Shown piece after piece: positions 15,785 through 24,474 of a DNA stretch of 30,323 nucleotides. The position numbers were made by a program, and so were the translations under genes. This DNA is from CAIKZZ01 sp035524595 (GTDB taxonomy: Bacteria > Pseudomonadota > Gammaproteobacteria > Steroidobacterales > Steroidobacteraceae), in the NCBI GenBank assembly GCA_035524595.1, contig DATKOP010000046.1, positions 1-30,323 of the forward strand, in the 5' to 3' direction. Under the pieces are notes generated by a model, which was not told the DNA's origin, did no database searches, and saw only the letters and a program-made list of their open reading frames with translations. Within the stretch, counting starts at the first letter, position 1. Each line of letters begins with the position of its first letter.

Positions 15785-18367
15785 ATGACCCCAGAGACCG
15801 CGCCCTTCGTCGTCCTCAAGTTCGGCGGCACCAGCGTCTCGTCGGCGGCCAACTGGGCCAACATCCGCGACGTCCTGAAGGCGCGCCTCGCGGCCGGCCT
15901 GCAGCCGGTCGTGGTGCACTCGGCGCTCTCCGGCATCACCGACCGGCTCGAGCAGCTGCTGGTCGAGGCCATCGCCGGCCGGCACGCGCCGGTGCTCGAG
16001 GCGATCGCCGCCCGCCACGAGGCGCTCGCGCGCGAGCTCGGCATCGCGCTGCCCGCAGGCGCCAGGCGCCACCTCGACGACCTCGGCCAGATCGCGGCCG
16101 GCGTCGCGCTCGTCAAGGAGGTCAGCGACCGCGTCCGGGCGCGGGTCATGGCGGCCGGGGAGCTGATGGCGACCGAGCTCGGCGCCGCCTGGCTCGCCGG
16201 GCAGGGGCTTACGGTCGAGTGGGTGGACGCGCGCAGCGTGCTCCGCGCCGACACGCGCGGCCACGGCGCCCGCGCCGGCATCCTCGCCGCGACCTGCGAC
16301 TACGCGCCGGATGAGGCCCTGCGCCGGCGCTTCGCGCGGCCGGGCGTCGTGATCCTGAGCCAGGGCTTCATCGCGAGCGACGCGGCCGGCAACACCGTGC
16401 TGCTCGGCCGCGGCGGCTCGGACACGTCCGGCGCCTACTTCGCCGCCAAGCTCGGCGCCTGCCGGCTCGAGATCTGGACCGACGTGCCGGGCATGTTCAG
16501 CGCCAACCCGAAGGGCGTGCCGAACGCGCGCCTGCTCCGGCAGCTGCACTACGACGAGGCGCAGGAGATCGCCTCGAGCGGCGCCAAGGTGCTGCACCCG
16601 CGCTGCATCCTGCCGGTGAAGCAGTACGGCATCCCGCTCTACGTCTACGCGACCCAGACGCCGGCGCTCGAGGGCACGCACATCACCGCCGACCCCGCCG
16701 GCGGCGACGCCGCGCAGGTCAAGGCGATCGCGATCAAGAAGGGCATCACGCTGATCTCGATGGACAGCCCCGGCATGTGGCACGAGGTCGGCTTCCTCGC
16801 CGACGTGTTCCAGGTGTTCAAGGCGCAGGGCCTGTCGGTGGACCTGGTCTCGACCTCGGAGACCAACGTCACGGTGTCGCTCGACCCGCAGGCCAACACG
16901 CTCGACGCCCAGGCGGTGGCGGCGCTGGTGCGCTCGCTCGCGCCCTTGTGCCGCGCCGAGGTCATCGGGCCGTGCGCGGCGCTGTCGCTGGTCGGGCGCA
17001 ACATCCGCGGCATCCTGCACGACCTCGGCGAGGCGCTCGCGCTCTTCGCGGACGAGCGCATCTACCTGGTCAGCCAGGCGGCCAACGACCTCAACTTCAC
17101 CTTCGTCATCGACGAGGCGCAGGGCGACCGGCTGGTCGGGCAGCTGCACGAGCTCCTGATCCGCGCCGCGGTCAACGACCTGGTGCTCGGCCCGACCTGG
17201 GACGAGCTCAACGCGCCGGCGCCGGGGCCGCCGCCGCCGCCGCCGTGGTGGCGCACGCGCCGCGAGGCGCTGATCGCGCGCCTCGGCGCACGCGACGCCG
17301 CCTACGTCTACGACCTCGACACGGTGCGCGCCGCGGCGCGCGCGCTGAAGTCGCTGCGCGCACCGGCCGAGGTGCACTACGCGATGAAGGCCAACCCGCA
17401 CCCGGCGATCCTCGCGACGCTGGCCGCCGAGGGCGTGGGCTTCGACTGCGTGTCGCGCGGCGAGGTCGAGCACCTCGAGGCGACCGTGCCGGGCCTCGCC
17501 CGCGGGCGCGTGCTGTACACGCCGAACTTCGCGCCGCGCCACGAGTACGAGTGGGCGCTGGCGCACGGGCTGACCGTGACGCTCGACAACCTGCATCCGC
17601 TGCGCGAGTGGCCGGCGCTGTTTGGCGGGCGCGAGCTCTTCGTGCGCATCGACACCGGCCGCGGCCAGGGCCACCACCGGCACGTGCGCACCGCGGGCGT
17701 GCACGCCAAGTTCGGCGTGCCGCTGTTCGAGCTCGACGAGCTCGAGCGCCTCGCGGCGGCCGCCGGCGCGCGCATCGTCGGCCTGCACGCGCACACCGGC
17801 AGCGGCATCTTCACGACCGACACCTGGGTCGAGGTGGCCGAGTGCCTGGCGCGGGTCGCGGCGCGCTTCCCGGCGGTCGGCGTGCTGGACCTCGGTGGCG
17901 GCTTCGGCGTGCCGGACAAGGCGAGCCGCCTGCCGGTGGACCTCGCCGGGCTCGACCGCGCGCTCGGGGCGTTTCGCGCGCGCGAGCCGCGCTACGCGCT
18001 CTGGCTCGAGCCCGGCCGCTACCTGGTGGCGGCCGCGGGCGTGCTGCTCGCGCGGGTCACGCAGCTGAAGGGCAAGGGCGCCAAGCAGTACCTCGGCGTC
18101 GCCACCGGCATGAACTCGCTGCTGAGGCCGGCGCTCTACGGCGCGCACCATGACATCGCGAACCTGACGCGGCTCGAGGAGCCGCCGGGCGCGACCTACG
18201 AGGTGGTCGGCCCGATCTGCGAGTCGGCCGACGTGCTCGGCCACGAGCGGCTGCTGCCGGTGAGCCGCGAGGGCGACGTGCTCGCGATCGCGACCGCGGG
18301 CGCCTACGGCCACGCGATGAGTTCGCACTACAATCTGCGCGAGCCGGCCGAGGAGCTCGTGCTGTAG
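15785..18367 (+). CDS. lysAC: Bifunctional aspartate kinase / diaminopimelate decarboxylase
   Basis: The protein has 860 residues from the ATG at 15785; ATG 15776 and GTG 15758 are alternatives, and no site has a strong ribosome-binding sequence. Residues 6 to about 300 are aspartate kinase (VVLKFGGTSV, LLGRGGSDTSGAYFAAKLGA, IWTDVPG), and 300-470 are ACT domains (LSVDLVSTSETNVTVSL) expected to bind lysine or threonine. A Pro-rich linker (APGPPPPPPWW) leads to the decarboxylase: VHYAMKANPHP with PLP-Lys535, HTGSG, DLGGGFG, EPGRYLVAAAG, CESADVLG, TAGAYG. It catalyses the first step from aspartate and the last step to lysine. The fusion is known from Xanthomonas and Xylella. The gene is followed 29 nt later by asd, so this is an operon. 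Confidence 0.95.
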   Translation: MTPETAPFVVLKFGGTSVSSAANWANIRDVLKARLAAGLQPVVVHSALSGITDRLEQLLVEAIAGRHAPVLEAIAARHEALARELGIALPAGARRHLDDLGQIAAGVALVKEVSDRVRARVMAAGELMATELGAAWLAGQGLTVEWVDARSVLRADTRGHGARAGILAATCDYAPDEALRRRFARPGVVILSQGFIASDAAGNTVLLGRGGSDTSGAYFAAKLGACRLEIWTDVPGMFSANPKGVPNARLLRQLHYDEAQEIASSGAKVLHPRCILPVKQYGIPLYVYATQTPALEGTHITADPAGGDAAQVKAIAIKKGITLISMDSPGMWHEVGFLADVFQVFKAQGLSVDLVSTSETNVTVSLDPQANTLDAQAVAALVRSLAPLCRAEVIGPCAALSLVGRNIRGILHDLGEALALFADERIYLVSQAANDLNFTFVIDEAQGDRLVGQLHELLIRAAVNDLVLGPTWDELNAPAPGPPPPPPWWRTRREALIARLGARDAAYVYDLDTVRAAARALKSLRAPAEVHYAMKANPHPAILATLAAEGVGFDCVSRGEVEHLEATVPGLARGRVLYTPNFAPRHEYEWALAHGLTVTLDNLHPLREWPALFGGRELFVRIDTGRGQGHHRHVRTAGVHAKFGVPLFELDELERLAAAAGARIVGLHAHTGSGIFTTDTWVEVAECLARVAARFPAVGVLDLGGGFGVPDKASRLPVDLAGLDRALGAFRAREPRYALWLEPGRYLVAAAGVLLARVTQLKGKGAKQYLGVATGMNSLLRPALYGAHHDIANLTRLEEPPGATYEVVGPICESADVLGHERLLPVSREGDVLAIATAGAYGHAMSSHYNLREPAEELVL

Positions 18368-18396
18368 CGGCGCCGGGCGGCGCCGAGGAGACGCGG

Positions 18397-19509
18397 ATGC
18401 AGGTCGGGATCGTCGGCTGGCGCGGCATGGTGGGCTCGGTGCTCGTGGAGCGCATGCGCGCCGAGGGCGACTTCGCCCTCGTCGAGCCCGTGTTCTTCTC
18501 GACCACGCAGGCCGGGCGCGCGGCGCCGGACGTCGGCCGGCCCGTCGGGCCGGTCCGGGACGCGGCCGACCTCGCCGCGCTCGCGGCGATGGACGTGCTG
18601 GTCTCGTGCCAGGGCGGCGACTACACCCAGGACGTGCACCCGCGGCTCAGGGCCGGCGGCTGGGACGGCTACTGGGTGGACGCGGCCTCGGCGCTGCGGA
18701 TGCGGCCCGAGGCCGTCGTGATCCTGGACCCGGTCAACCGGCCGGTCATCGACGCCGCGCTCGACGCCGGCCGGCGCGACTTCATCGGCGGCAACTGCAC
18801 GGTCTCGCTGATGCTGATGGCGCTCGGCGGGCTGTTCCGCGCGGACCTGGTCGAGTGGGTCACGGCGATGACCTACCAGGCGGCCTCGGGCGCGGGCGCC
18901 GCCCACATGCGCGAGCTGGTCGCGCAGATGGGCGCGGCGCACGCCGCCGCCGCGGCGCTGCTCGCCGACCCCGCAAGCTCGATCCTCGCCGTCGACCGCG
19001 CGGTCGGCGCGGCGCTTGCCGGCCCCTCGCTGCCGCACGCCGAGTTCGGCACCGCGCTCGCCGGCAGCCTGATCCCGTGGATCGACAAGGACCTCGGCAA
19101 CGGCCAGAGCCGCGAGGAGTGGAAGGGCGGCGCCGAGGCCAACAAGATCCTCGGCCGCGAGTCGCGCCCGGTGCCGGTGGACGGCATCTGCGTGCGCATC
19201 GGCGCGATGCGCTGCCACAGCCAGGCGCTGACCGTGAAGCTGAAGCGCGACCTGCCGCTCGCCGAGGTCGAGCGGCTGCTCGGCGCCGCCAACGACTGGG
19301 TGCGCGTGGTGCCGAACGAGCGCGAGGCCTCGATCCGGGCGCTGTCGCCGGTGGCGGTGGCGGGCTCGCTCGCGATCCCGGTCGGGCGGCTGCGCAAGCT
19401 GCCGATGGGCGGGGAGTACCTCGCCGCGTTCACGGTCGGCGACCAGCTCCTGTGGGGCGCGGCCGAGCCGCTGCGGCGCATGCTGCGGATCCTCGCGGCG
19501 CGGCGCTGA
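18397..19509 (+). CDS. asd: Aspartate-semialdehyde dehydrogenase
   Basis: The protein has 370 residues, close to the E. coli Asd length. GAGGAG precedes the ATG. The NADP-binding start is VGIVGWRGMVGSVLVERM, the catalytic nucleophile is Cys134 in FIGGNCTVSLML, and Arg267/His274 lie in RIGAMRCHSQALTVKLKRDL. It reduces aspartyl phosphate to the semialdehyde, the branch point to DAP/lysine, threonine and methionine. It directly follows lysAC and precedes an MFS transporter gene by 10 nt, so the three are likely one transcript. Confidence 0.96.
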   Translation: MQVGIVGWRGMVGSVLVERMRAEGDFALVEPVFFSTTQAGRAAPDVGRPVGPVRDAADLAALAAMDVLVSCQGGDYTQDVHPRLRAGGWDGYWVDAASALRMRPEAVVILDPVNRPVIDAALDAGRRDFIGGNCTVSLMLMALGGLFRADLVEWVTAMTYQAASGAGAAHMRELVAQMGAAHAAAAALLADPASSILAVDRAVGAALAGPSLPHAEFGTALAGSLIPWIDKDLGNGQSREEWKGGAEANKILGRESRPVPVDGICVRIGAMRCHSQALTVKLKRDLPLAEVERLLGAANDWVRVVPNEREASIRALSPVAVAGSLAIPVGRLRKLPMGGEYLAAFTVGDQLLWGAAEPLRRMLRILAARR

Positions 19510-19519
19510 GCGCCGCGCG

Positions 19520-20719
19520 GTGACGGCCCCGGCCGCGACGCGGGCGCAGCTGCCGCGCACGGTCGTCGTGCTCGGCTGGGTCTCGCTGCTCAACGACGCG
19601 GCGAGCGAGATGATCACGCCGCTGCTGCCCGTGTTCCTGACCGCGACGCTCGGCGCGGGGCCGGCGATCGTCGGCCTCGTCGAGGGCGTCGCCGAGGCGA
19701 CCGCGAGCGTCCTGAAGCTCCTCGCCGGCCGGCTCGTCGACCGCGGCGCGGGCGCCAAGCGCCTGGTGTTCGCCGGCTACGGCCTCGCCAACCTCGCGCG
19801 CCCCGCGCTCGGGCTCGCGGCGCTGTGGCCGGTGGTGCTGCTCTTGCGCTTCGCCGACCGCGTCGGCAAGGGCGTGCGCACCGCGCCGCGCGATGCGCTG
19901 ATCGCGGGCGCCGCGGGCGCGGCGATCCGCGGCCGCGCCTTCGGCTTCCACCGCTCGATGGACCACGCCGGCGCGGTCGTCGGGCCGCTGGTCGCCTTCG
20001 CGCTCCTTTCGGGCGGCGCGGCGCTCGGGCGCGTGTTCCTGTGGTCGGCGCTGCCCGGCGTGCTCGTGCTCGTGCTGCTCGGCTTCGGCGTCCCCGCCGA
20101 TGCGCCGCTGGCGCCGGCCGCGGCGCCGGCGCCGCTCCGCTGGCGCGCGCTCGATGCGCGCCTGCGCGCGCTCCTGATCGCGGCGGCGGTGCTCGCGCTC
20201 GCGACGGTGCCGGAGGTGTTCGTGGTGCTGTGGGCGCGCGAGTCGGGGCTGCCGCTCGATCGGGTGCCGCTCGTCTGGGCCGGCGCGAGCCTCGCCAAGA
20301 TGCTGCTCGCCTATCCCGCGGGCGTCGCGACCGACCGCTACGGCCGCGTGCCGCTGCTGCTCGCCGGCTGGACGCTTAGGGTGCTGGCGCTCGCGGCGCT
20401 CGCGGCGGTCGCGGCGCGGGGGGCGGCGATCTGGGCGCTCTTCCTCGGCTACTCGGCGACGCTCGCGCTCACCGAGCCCGCCGAGCGCTCGCTGATCGGC
20501 GACGTCGCCCCGCCGGCCGTGCGCGGCACCGCCTTCGGGCTCTACCACCTCGCGAGCGGCCTCCTGGTGCTGCCGGGGGCGGTGCTCTTCGGCCTCGTCT
20601 GGGAGCGCGCGGGCTCGGGCGTCGCCTTCGGGCTCGCCGCCGTGATCACGGCGCTCGCGGCGCTCGGCATGGCGCTCGCCGCGCGCACCGCCGCTCGCCA
20701 TCTCGCCCGCGAGCCTTGA
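19520..20719 (+). CDS. MFS transporter, possible metabolite exporter
   Basis: The protein has 399 residues from GTG at 19520, 10 nt after asd. About 12 hydrophobic segments are visible. MFS signatures are VGLVEGVAEATASVLKLLAG, the loop DRVGKGVRTAPRDALIA and RSMDHAGAVVGPL. The GKGVRTAPRDALI block marks a family of uncharacterised MFS proteins common in proteobacteria. The position behind lysAC-asd hints at export of an aspartate-family amino acid, but no family evidence supports that substrate. The GTG start lacks a ribosome-binding site and may depend on coupling to asd. Confidence 0.85.
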   Translation: MTAPAATRAQLPRTVVVLGWVSLLNDAASEMITPLLPVFLTATLGAGPAIVGLVEGVAEATASVLKLLAGRLVDRGAGAKRLVFAGYGLANLARPALGLAALWPVVLLLRFADRVGKGVRTAPRDALIAGAAGAAIRGRAFGFHRSMDHAGAVVGPLVAFALLSGGAALGRVFLWSALPGVLVLVLLGFGVPADAPLAPAAAPAPLRWRALDARLRALLIAAAVLALATVPEVFVVLWARESGLPLDRVPLVWAGASLAKMLLAYPAGVATDRYGRVPLLLAGWTLRVLALAALAAVAARGAAIWALFLGYSATLALTEPAERSLIGDVAPPAVRGTAFGLYHLASGLLVLPGAVLFGLVWERAGSGVAFGLAAVITALAALGMALAARTAARHLAREP

Positions 20720-20967
20720 GCGCGCGCCGGCGCGGCCCCGGTCCCGGGCGGATCCGGCGCCCCGGCCGGGGCCTCGCCCGGCCCTTGCGGCCGGTCGGAG
20801 CGGGGCCGGCAGTCTCCCCGGGATATACCGTGAATTCAGTGAGTTAGGAGGTGCGGCGCGGGGTGTTTCGCCGCGCCGCAGCGAAGGTGCGAACTGGCCG
20901 TCAACGGCCCGGGCGCGAAGGCGCTATAAGATGTGAGCGCCCTCGGGCGCAGTCACGGGAGAGAGCC
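20720..20967. other. Intergenic region with palindromes and a possible -10
   Basis: This 248-nt gap holds GCCCCGGCCGGGGC (20759-20772, perfect palindrome), which could help end the lysAC-asd-MFS transcript. It also has a 10-bp GC hairpin at 20852-20861/20871-20880 with a 9-nt loop. TATAAG at 20925-20930 could be a -10 for the next gene, but no good -35 is present. Confidence 0.4.
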
Positions 20968-21819
20968 ATGCGCATCGACACCCGGCCTCGCAACGCAACG
21001 ATCCGCGCGCTCGCCGCTGCGGTCGGCGTGCTGGCGCTCGGGATCGCGGGCGCGGCCTTTGCCGCCGGGTACGGCGGCCACGGCGGCGGCGGCGGTGGCC
21101 ACGGCGGTGGCGGCGGCGGCGGGCACGGCGGCGGCGGGCACCCGAGCGCCTCCGCGCACGGCTACGCGCACGCCCCGGCCGGCGGCTACGCGCACGCCCC
21201 GGCCGGCGGCTACGGGCACGCGCCGCGCGGCGCGTACTACGCGGGCCACGGCGGCACCAGCGGCGGCCACGGCACCTACTACGGCGGGCACGGCGGCGCC
21301 TACTACAACGGCCACGGCGCCTACTACGGTGGCCACGGCGGCTACTACGGCGGCCACGGCCACTACTACTACGGCCACGGCTACTACGGCGCCTGGTACG
21401 GCGGCTACTGGTACCCGTGGGGCGGCGTGTACGGGCTCGGCCTCTACTTCGCGACGCTGCCGCTCTACTACCAGACGCTGTGGTGGGGCGGGGTGCCGTA
21501 CTACTACGCGGACGAGACCTTCTACCGCTGGAACGACACCGTCGGCCAGTACGAGACGGTCGCGCCGCCGGAGGAAGCCCAGGGCGGCGCGCCGCCGGCG
21601 GCGGCGAACGAGCCCTACGTCTACCCGCGTCAGGGCCAGTCGGACCAGCAGCTGCAGCAGGATCGCTACCAGTGCTACCGCTGGGCGGCGGACCAGACCG
21701 GCTTCGACCCGACGCGCGCCAACGGTGGCGGCAACGCCGAGGCGGCCGCCGGCCAGGCCGGCGCCTACCGGCGCGCCGAGAGCGCCTGCCTCGAGGGCCG
21801 CGGCTACACGGTGCGCTAG
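20968..21819 (+). CDS. Exported Gly/His/Tyr-rich protein with DUF6515-like C-terminal part
   Basis: The protein has 283 residues. The ATG at 20968 has GGGAGAG upstream, and the signal peptide is IRALAAAVGVLALGIAGAAFAAG. Residues 34 to about 150 are low-complexity GGHGGG/YYGGHG repeats, including tandem YAHAPAGG units. A Tyr/Trp-rich hydrophobic stretch (WWGGVPYYYADETFYRWND) then leads to a C-terminal domain with QSDQQLQQDRYQCYRWAADQ, GFDPTRA and CLEGRGYTVR. The middle segment resembles DUF6515-type proteins and the end resembles a common exported domain (QQ..D..CYRWA..QTGFDP). It is a surface or envelope protein; the His-rich region could bind metal (inference). Confidence 0.8.
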   Translation: MRIDTRPRNATIRALAAAVGVLALGIAGAAFAAGYGGHGGGGGGHGGGGGGGHGGGGHPSASAHGYAHAPAGGYAHAPAGGYGHAPRGAYYAGHGGTSGGHGTYYGGHGGAYYNGHGAYYGGHGGYYGGHGHYYYGHGYYGAWYGGYWYPWGGVYGLGLYFATLPLYYQTLWWGGVPYYYADETFYRWNDTVGQYETVAPPEEAQGGAPPAAANEPYVYPRQGQSDQQLQQDRYQCYRWAADQTGFDPTRANGGGNAEAAAGQAGAYRRAESACLEGRGYTVR

Positions 21820-21942
21820 GCCCCGAGGCGCGGCTGAGCTGGATTTTCCGGGCCCCGCAGCGCACGCTCGGCGGGCGCGCCGCCGGCCGCCGCGCGCGGC
21901 CGCGCGCCGCGCCGCCTACCCAGTGCCTCGAAGGGGATCCCC

Positions 21943-22326
21943 ATGAAGCCTCGCTTCGCTGCCGTCGCCTGCGCGGCGGCGCTCTCGCTCTGGCCGCTCG
22001 CGGCCGCGCTCGCCGCCGACCGCCCGGTGATGCGCGTGATCGTCGTGCAGGCGCGCGACGTCGCCGCCTACGTCAAGGAGATCGACGCGGTGCGCGCGCT
22101 GTGGAAGAAGCACAACGTGCCGGCGACGCTCACGGTCTACCGCGCGAGCTACGCCGGCACCGACACCGGCGCCGTGGTGGTCGAGGCGCGCTTCCCGAGC
22201 ATGGTGGCGCTCGCGACCGGCATGGACGCGGCGCGCAGCGACCCGGAGATCGCCGCCGAGATGCTCAAGGTGGCCGCGCTGCGGGAGGTGATCTCCGACA
22301 GCATCTACGACGAGCTCAGCCACTAG
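21943..22326 (+). CDS. Small exported protein of unknown function
   Basis: The protein has 127 residues with AGGGG before the ATG. The signal peptide is MKPRFAAVACAAALSLWPLA with cleavage near ALAA-DRP. The mature chain (VMRVIVVQARDVAAYVKEID, ATLTVYRASYAGTDTGAVVV, MVALATGMDAARSDPEIAAE) looks like an alpha/beta ferredoxin-like dimeric barrel, but I cannot name the family. Its TAG stop shares two bases with the convergent hisI stop in the tetranucleotide CTAG (22323-22326). It follows the Gly/His/Tyr-rich gene by 123 nt. Confidence 0.75.
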   Translation: MKPRFAAVACAAALSLWPLAAALAADRPVMRVIVVQARDVAAYVKEIDAVRALWKKHNVPATLTVYRASYAGTDTGAVVVEARFPSMVALATGMDAARSDPEIAAEMLKVAALREVISDSIYDELSH

Positions 22327-22976
22327 AGCGCGGGCGGCTCCGCGGCTGAGCGGCGCGCGGCGTGCCGGGACTCGAGCTCGCGCACGACGTCGCCGAGCGA
22401 GCGGTCGTGGGTCTTGAGCAGCAGCAGCAGGTGGAACACGAGGTCGGCGCTCTCGCTGACCACCGCCGCCGGGTCGCCGCCGACCGCCGCGAGCGCGACC
22501 TCGAGGCCTTCCTCGCCGACCTTCTGCGCCACCCGGCTCGGGCCGCGGGCGTGCAGCTTGGCGGTGTAGCTCGAGTCCGGCTGCTCGGCGATGCGGGTCG
22601 CGATCACGGCCTCGAGGCGCTGCAGGAAGGCGAGCTCGGTCGCGCGCGACGGCGGCTGGCCGTGGAAGCAGTCGGCGGCGCCGGTGTGGCAGACGGGGCC
22701 GGCGGGCCGGCCGAGCACCAGGAGCGCGTCGCGGTCGCAGTCCGCGGTCACGGCCTCGACCGCGATGAAGTTCCCCGAGCTCTCGCCCTTGGTCCAGAGG
22801 CGGCCGCGGCTGCGGCTGTAGAAGGTCACGCGCCGCTCGCGCAGCGTCTTCTCGAGCGCCTCGCGGTTCATGTAGCCGAGCATCAGCACGCTGCCGCTGT
22901 CGGCGTGCTGCACGATCGCGGGCACGAGCCCCGCGCCCTTGTCGAAGTCGAGCGTCGCGACGTCGCCCTCGTTCAT
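22323..22976 (-). CDS. hisI: Phosphoribosyl-AMP cyclohydrolase / phosphoribosyl-ATP pyrophosphatase
   Basis: The protein has 217 residues and is a HisIE fusion. The HisI half holds SVLMLGYMNREALEKTLRE, FYSRSRGRLWTKGE, DCDRD and GPVCHTGAADCF (metal-binding Cys/Asp). The HisE half begins FLQRLEAVIATRI and contains KVGEEGLEVALAA and SADLVFHLLLLLK. It carries out the second and third steps of histidine synthesis. The ATG overlaps the hisF stop (ATGA). It is the last gene of the operon and ends convergently with the exported-protein gene, whose stop it overlaps. Confidence 0.96.
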   Translation of the reverse strand: MNEGDVATLDFDKGAGLVPAIVQHADSGSVLMLGYMNREALEKTLRERRVTFYSRSRGRLWTKGESSGNFIAVEAVTADCDRDALLVLGRPAGPVCHTGAADCFHGQPPSRATELAFLQRLEAVIATRIAEQPDSSYTAKLHARGPSRVAQKVGEEGLEVALAAVGGDPAAVVSESADLVFHLLLLLKTHDRSLGDVVRELESRHAARRSAAEPPAL

Positions 22977-23752
22977 GGCCGCACCTCGATGCCCTCGGCC
23001 GCGAGATAGCGCTTCAGCTGCGGAATCTGGATCGTGCCGAGATGGAAGACGCTCGCGGCGAGCGCGCCGTCGACGCGCGTCGCCGCGAACACGTCGCGAA
23101 AGTGCTCCGGGATGCCGGCGCCGCCCGAGGCGATCAGCGGCACCCTGCAGACCGCGCGCGCCGCGGCCAGCTGCGCGAGGTCGTAGCCGGCCCGCACGCC
23201 GTCGCTCGCCATGCAGTTGAGGACGATCTCGCCGGCGCCGCGCGCCTGCGCCTCGCCGATCCAGGCGAGCGTGTCGCGGCGCGTGCCGCGCGCGAGCCGC
23301 GGGTCGCCGGTGTTCTCGTACACCTCGTAGCGCGGCGCGCGCCCGCCGGCGAGCGTCTGGCTGTCGACGCCGACGACCACGCACTGCGCGCCGAAGCGCT
23401 CGGCCAGCCGGTCGATCAGGTCGGGGTCGGCGAGCGCCGGCGAGTTCACCGAGACCTTCTCGGCGCCGGCGCCGAGCACCGCCTCGGCGTCGGCCACCGA
23501 GCGGATGCCGCCGGCGACGCAGAACGGGATGTCGAGCAGGCGCGCGACGCGCGCCACCCAGCCGCGCTCCACCGTGCGCCCGGCCGGGCTCGCGGTGATG
23601 TCGTAGAACACGAGCTCGTCGGCGCCGGCGTCGCGGTAGCGCGCGGCGAGCTCGAGGATGTCGCCGACCACGCGGTGGTCGCGAAAGCGCACGCCCTTGA
23701 CGACCTGGCCGTCGCGGACGTCGAGGCAGGGGATTATGCGGCGGGCAAGAAT
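22973..23752 (-). CDS. hisF: Imidazole glycerol phosphate synthase, cyclase subunit
   Basis: HisF is a (beta/alpha)8 enzyme that joins with HisH to make IGP and AICAR. The chain reads LARRIIPCLDVRDGQVVKG; the catalytic residues are Asp11 and Asp130 (QCVVVGVD) when counting starts at 23752. E. coli HisF begins Met-Leu-Ala-Lys-Arg-Ile-Ile-Pro, which puts the initiator at an ATT codon (23752-23750). No ATG, GTG or TTG exists in frame nearer than GTG codons about 30 codons upstream inside hisA. A GAGGAG lies 8 nt before the ATT, at ideal distance. The gene overlaps hisA by 19 nt. Length is 259 residues. Identity is certain; the start codon is inferred. Confidence 0.95.
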   Translation of the reverse strand: MLARRIIPCLDVRDGQVVKGVRFRDHRVVGDILELAARYRDAGADELVFYDITASPAGRTVERGWVARVARLLDIPFCVAGGIRSVADAEAVLGAGAEKVSVNSPALADPDLIDRLAERFGAQCVVVGVDSQTLAGGRAPRYEVYENTGDPRLARGTRRDTLAWIGEAQARGAGEIVLNCMASDGVRAGYDLAQLAAARAVCRVPLIASGGAGIPEHFRDVFAATRVDGALAASVFHLGTIQIPQLKRYLAAEGIEVRP

Positions 23753-24474
23753 GGCTTCAGCTCCTCGGCCCTCAGCCGCCCCTCCAAGAGCGCCCGGCCG
23801 CTGATCGCGGCCGCGACGCCGCCGTCGGCGAGCGCCCACAGGTCGCACGCGTCGCGCACGCCGCCGGAGGCCTGCCAGTGGATGTCCGGGAAGCGCCGCA
23901 CCGCGTCGACGTAGAGCGCGCAGTTGGGGCCGCCGAGCGCGCCGTCGCGGCCGACGTCGGTGCAGAGCACGTGCCGGAGTCCCGCGCCGCGAAAGCGCGC
24001 CACCGCGTCCCAGAGGCTGAGGCGCGACTGCTCGCGCCAGCCGTGGGTCGCGACCCGCGGCTCGCCGGCCGCGTCGAGGCGCACGTCGAGGGCGAGCACG
24101 ATCGCCTCCGGCCCCAGCCGCCGCAGCCAGGAGGCCACGAGGTCGGGGTCGGTGACCGCGAGGCTGCCGATGACGACCCGCGCGGCGCCCGCCGCGAGCG
24201 TCTGCTCGACGGTCGCGCGCTCGCGGAGCCCGCCGCCGACCTGCAGCCTCAGGCGGCCGAGGCGGGCGAGCGCCGCGACCAGCGCGAGGTGCGCCGGCGC
24301 GCCGTCGCGGGCGCCGTCGAGGTCGACCACGTGCAGCCAGCCGGCACCGAGCTCGGCGTAGCTCAGGCACAGTTCCTCCGGCGCCACCGGATAGCGGGTC
24401 TCGGCCGCGAACTCGCCCTGCAGCAGCCGCACGCAGTGGCCGTCCCGCAGGTCGATGGACGGGATCAGCTGCAC
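23734..24474 (-). CDS. hisA: ProFAR isomerase
   Basis: The protein has 246 residues and begins with GTG at 24474, overlapping the hisH stop by 10 nt. It is a (beta/alpha)8 fold related to HisF. Asp8 in IPSIDLRDG and the Asp in VLCTDVGRDG (about 173) are the catalytic pair. Other blocks are HVVDLDGARDG, QVGGGLRE and ASGGVRDACDLWAL. It converts ProFAR to PRFAR in histidine synthesis. Confidence 0.96.
   Translation of the reverse strand: MQLIPSIDLRDGHCVRLLQGEFAAETRYPVAPEELCLSYAELGAGWLHVVDLDGARDGAPAHLALVAALARLGRLRLQVGGGLRERATVEQTLAAGAARVVIGSLAVTDPDLVASWLRRLGPEAIVLALDVRLDAAGEPRVATHGWREQSRLSLWDAVARFRGAGLRHVLCTDVGRDGALGGPNCALYVDAVRRFPDIHWQASGGVRDACDLWALADGGVAAAISGRALLEGRLRAEELKPFLPAA

Noticed and set aside
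15560..18328. A 922-codon minus-strand frame opposite lysAC
   Set aside because: It mirrors the LysAC frame and translates to Arg/His/Asp-rich sequence; LysAC is the clear gene.
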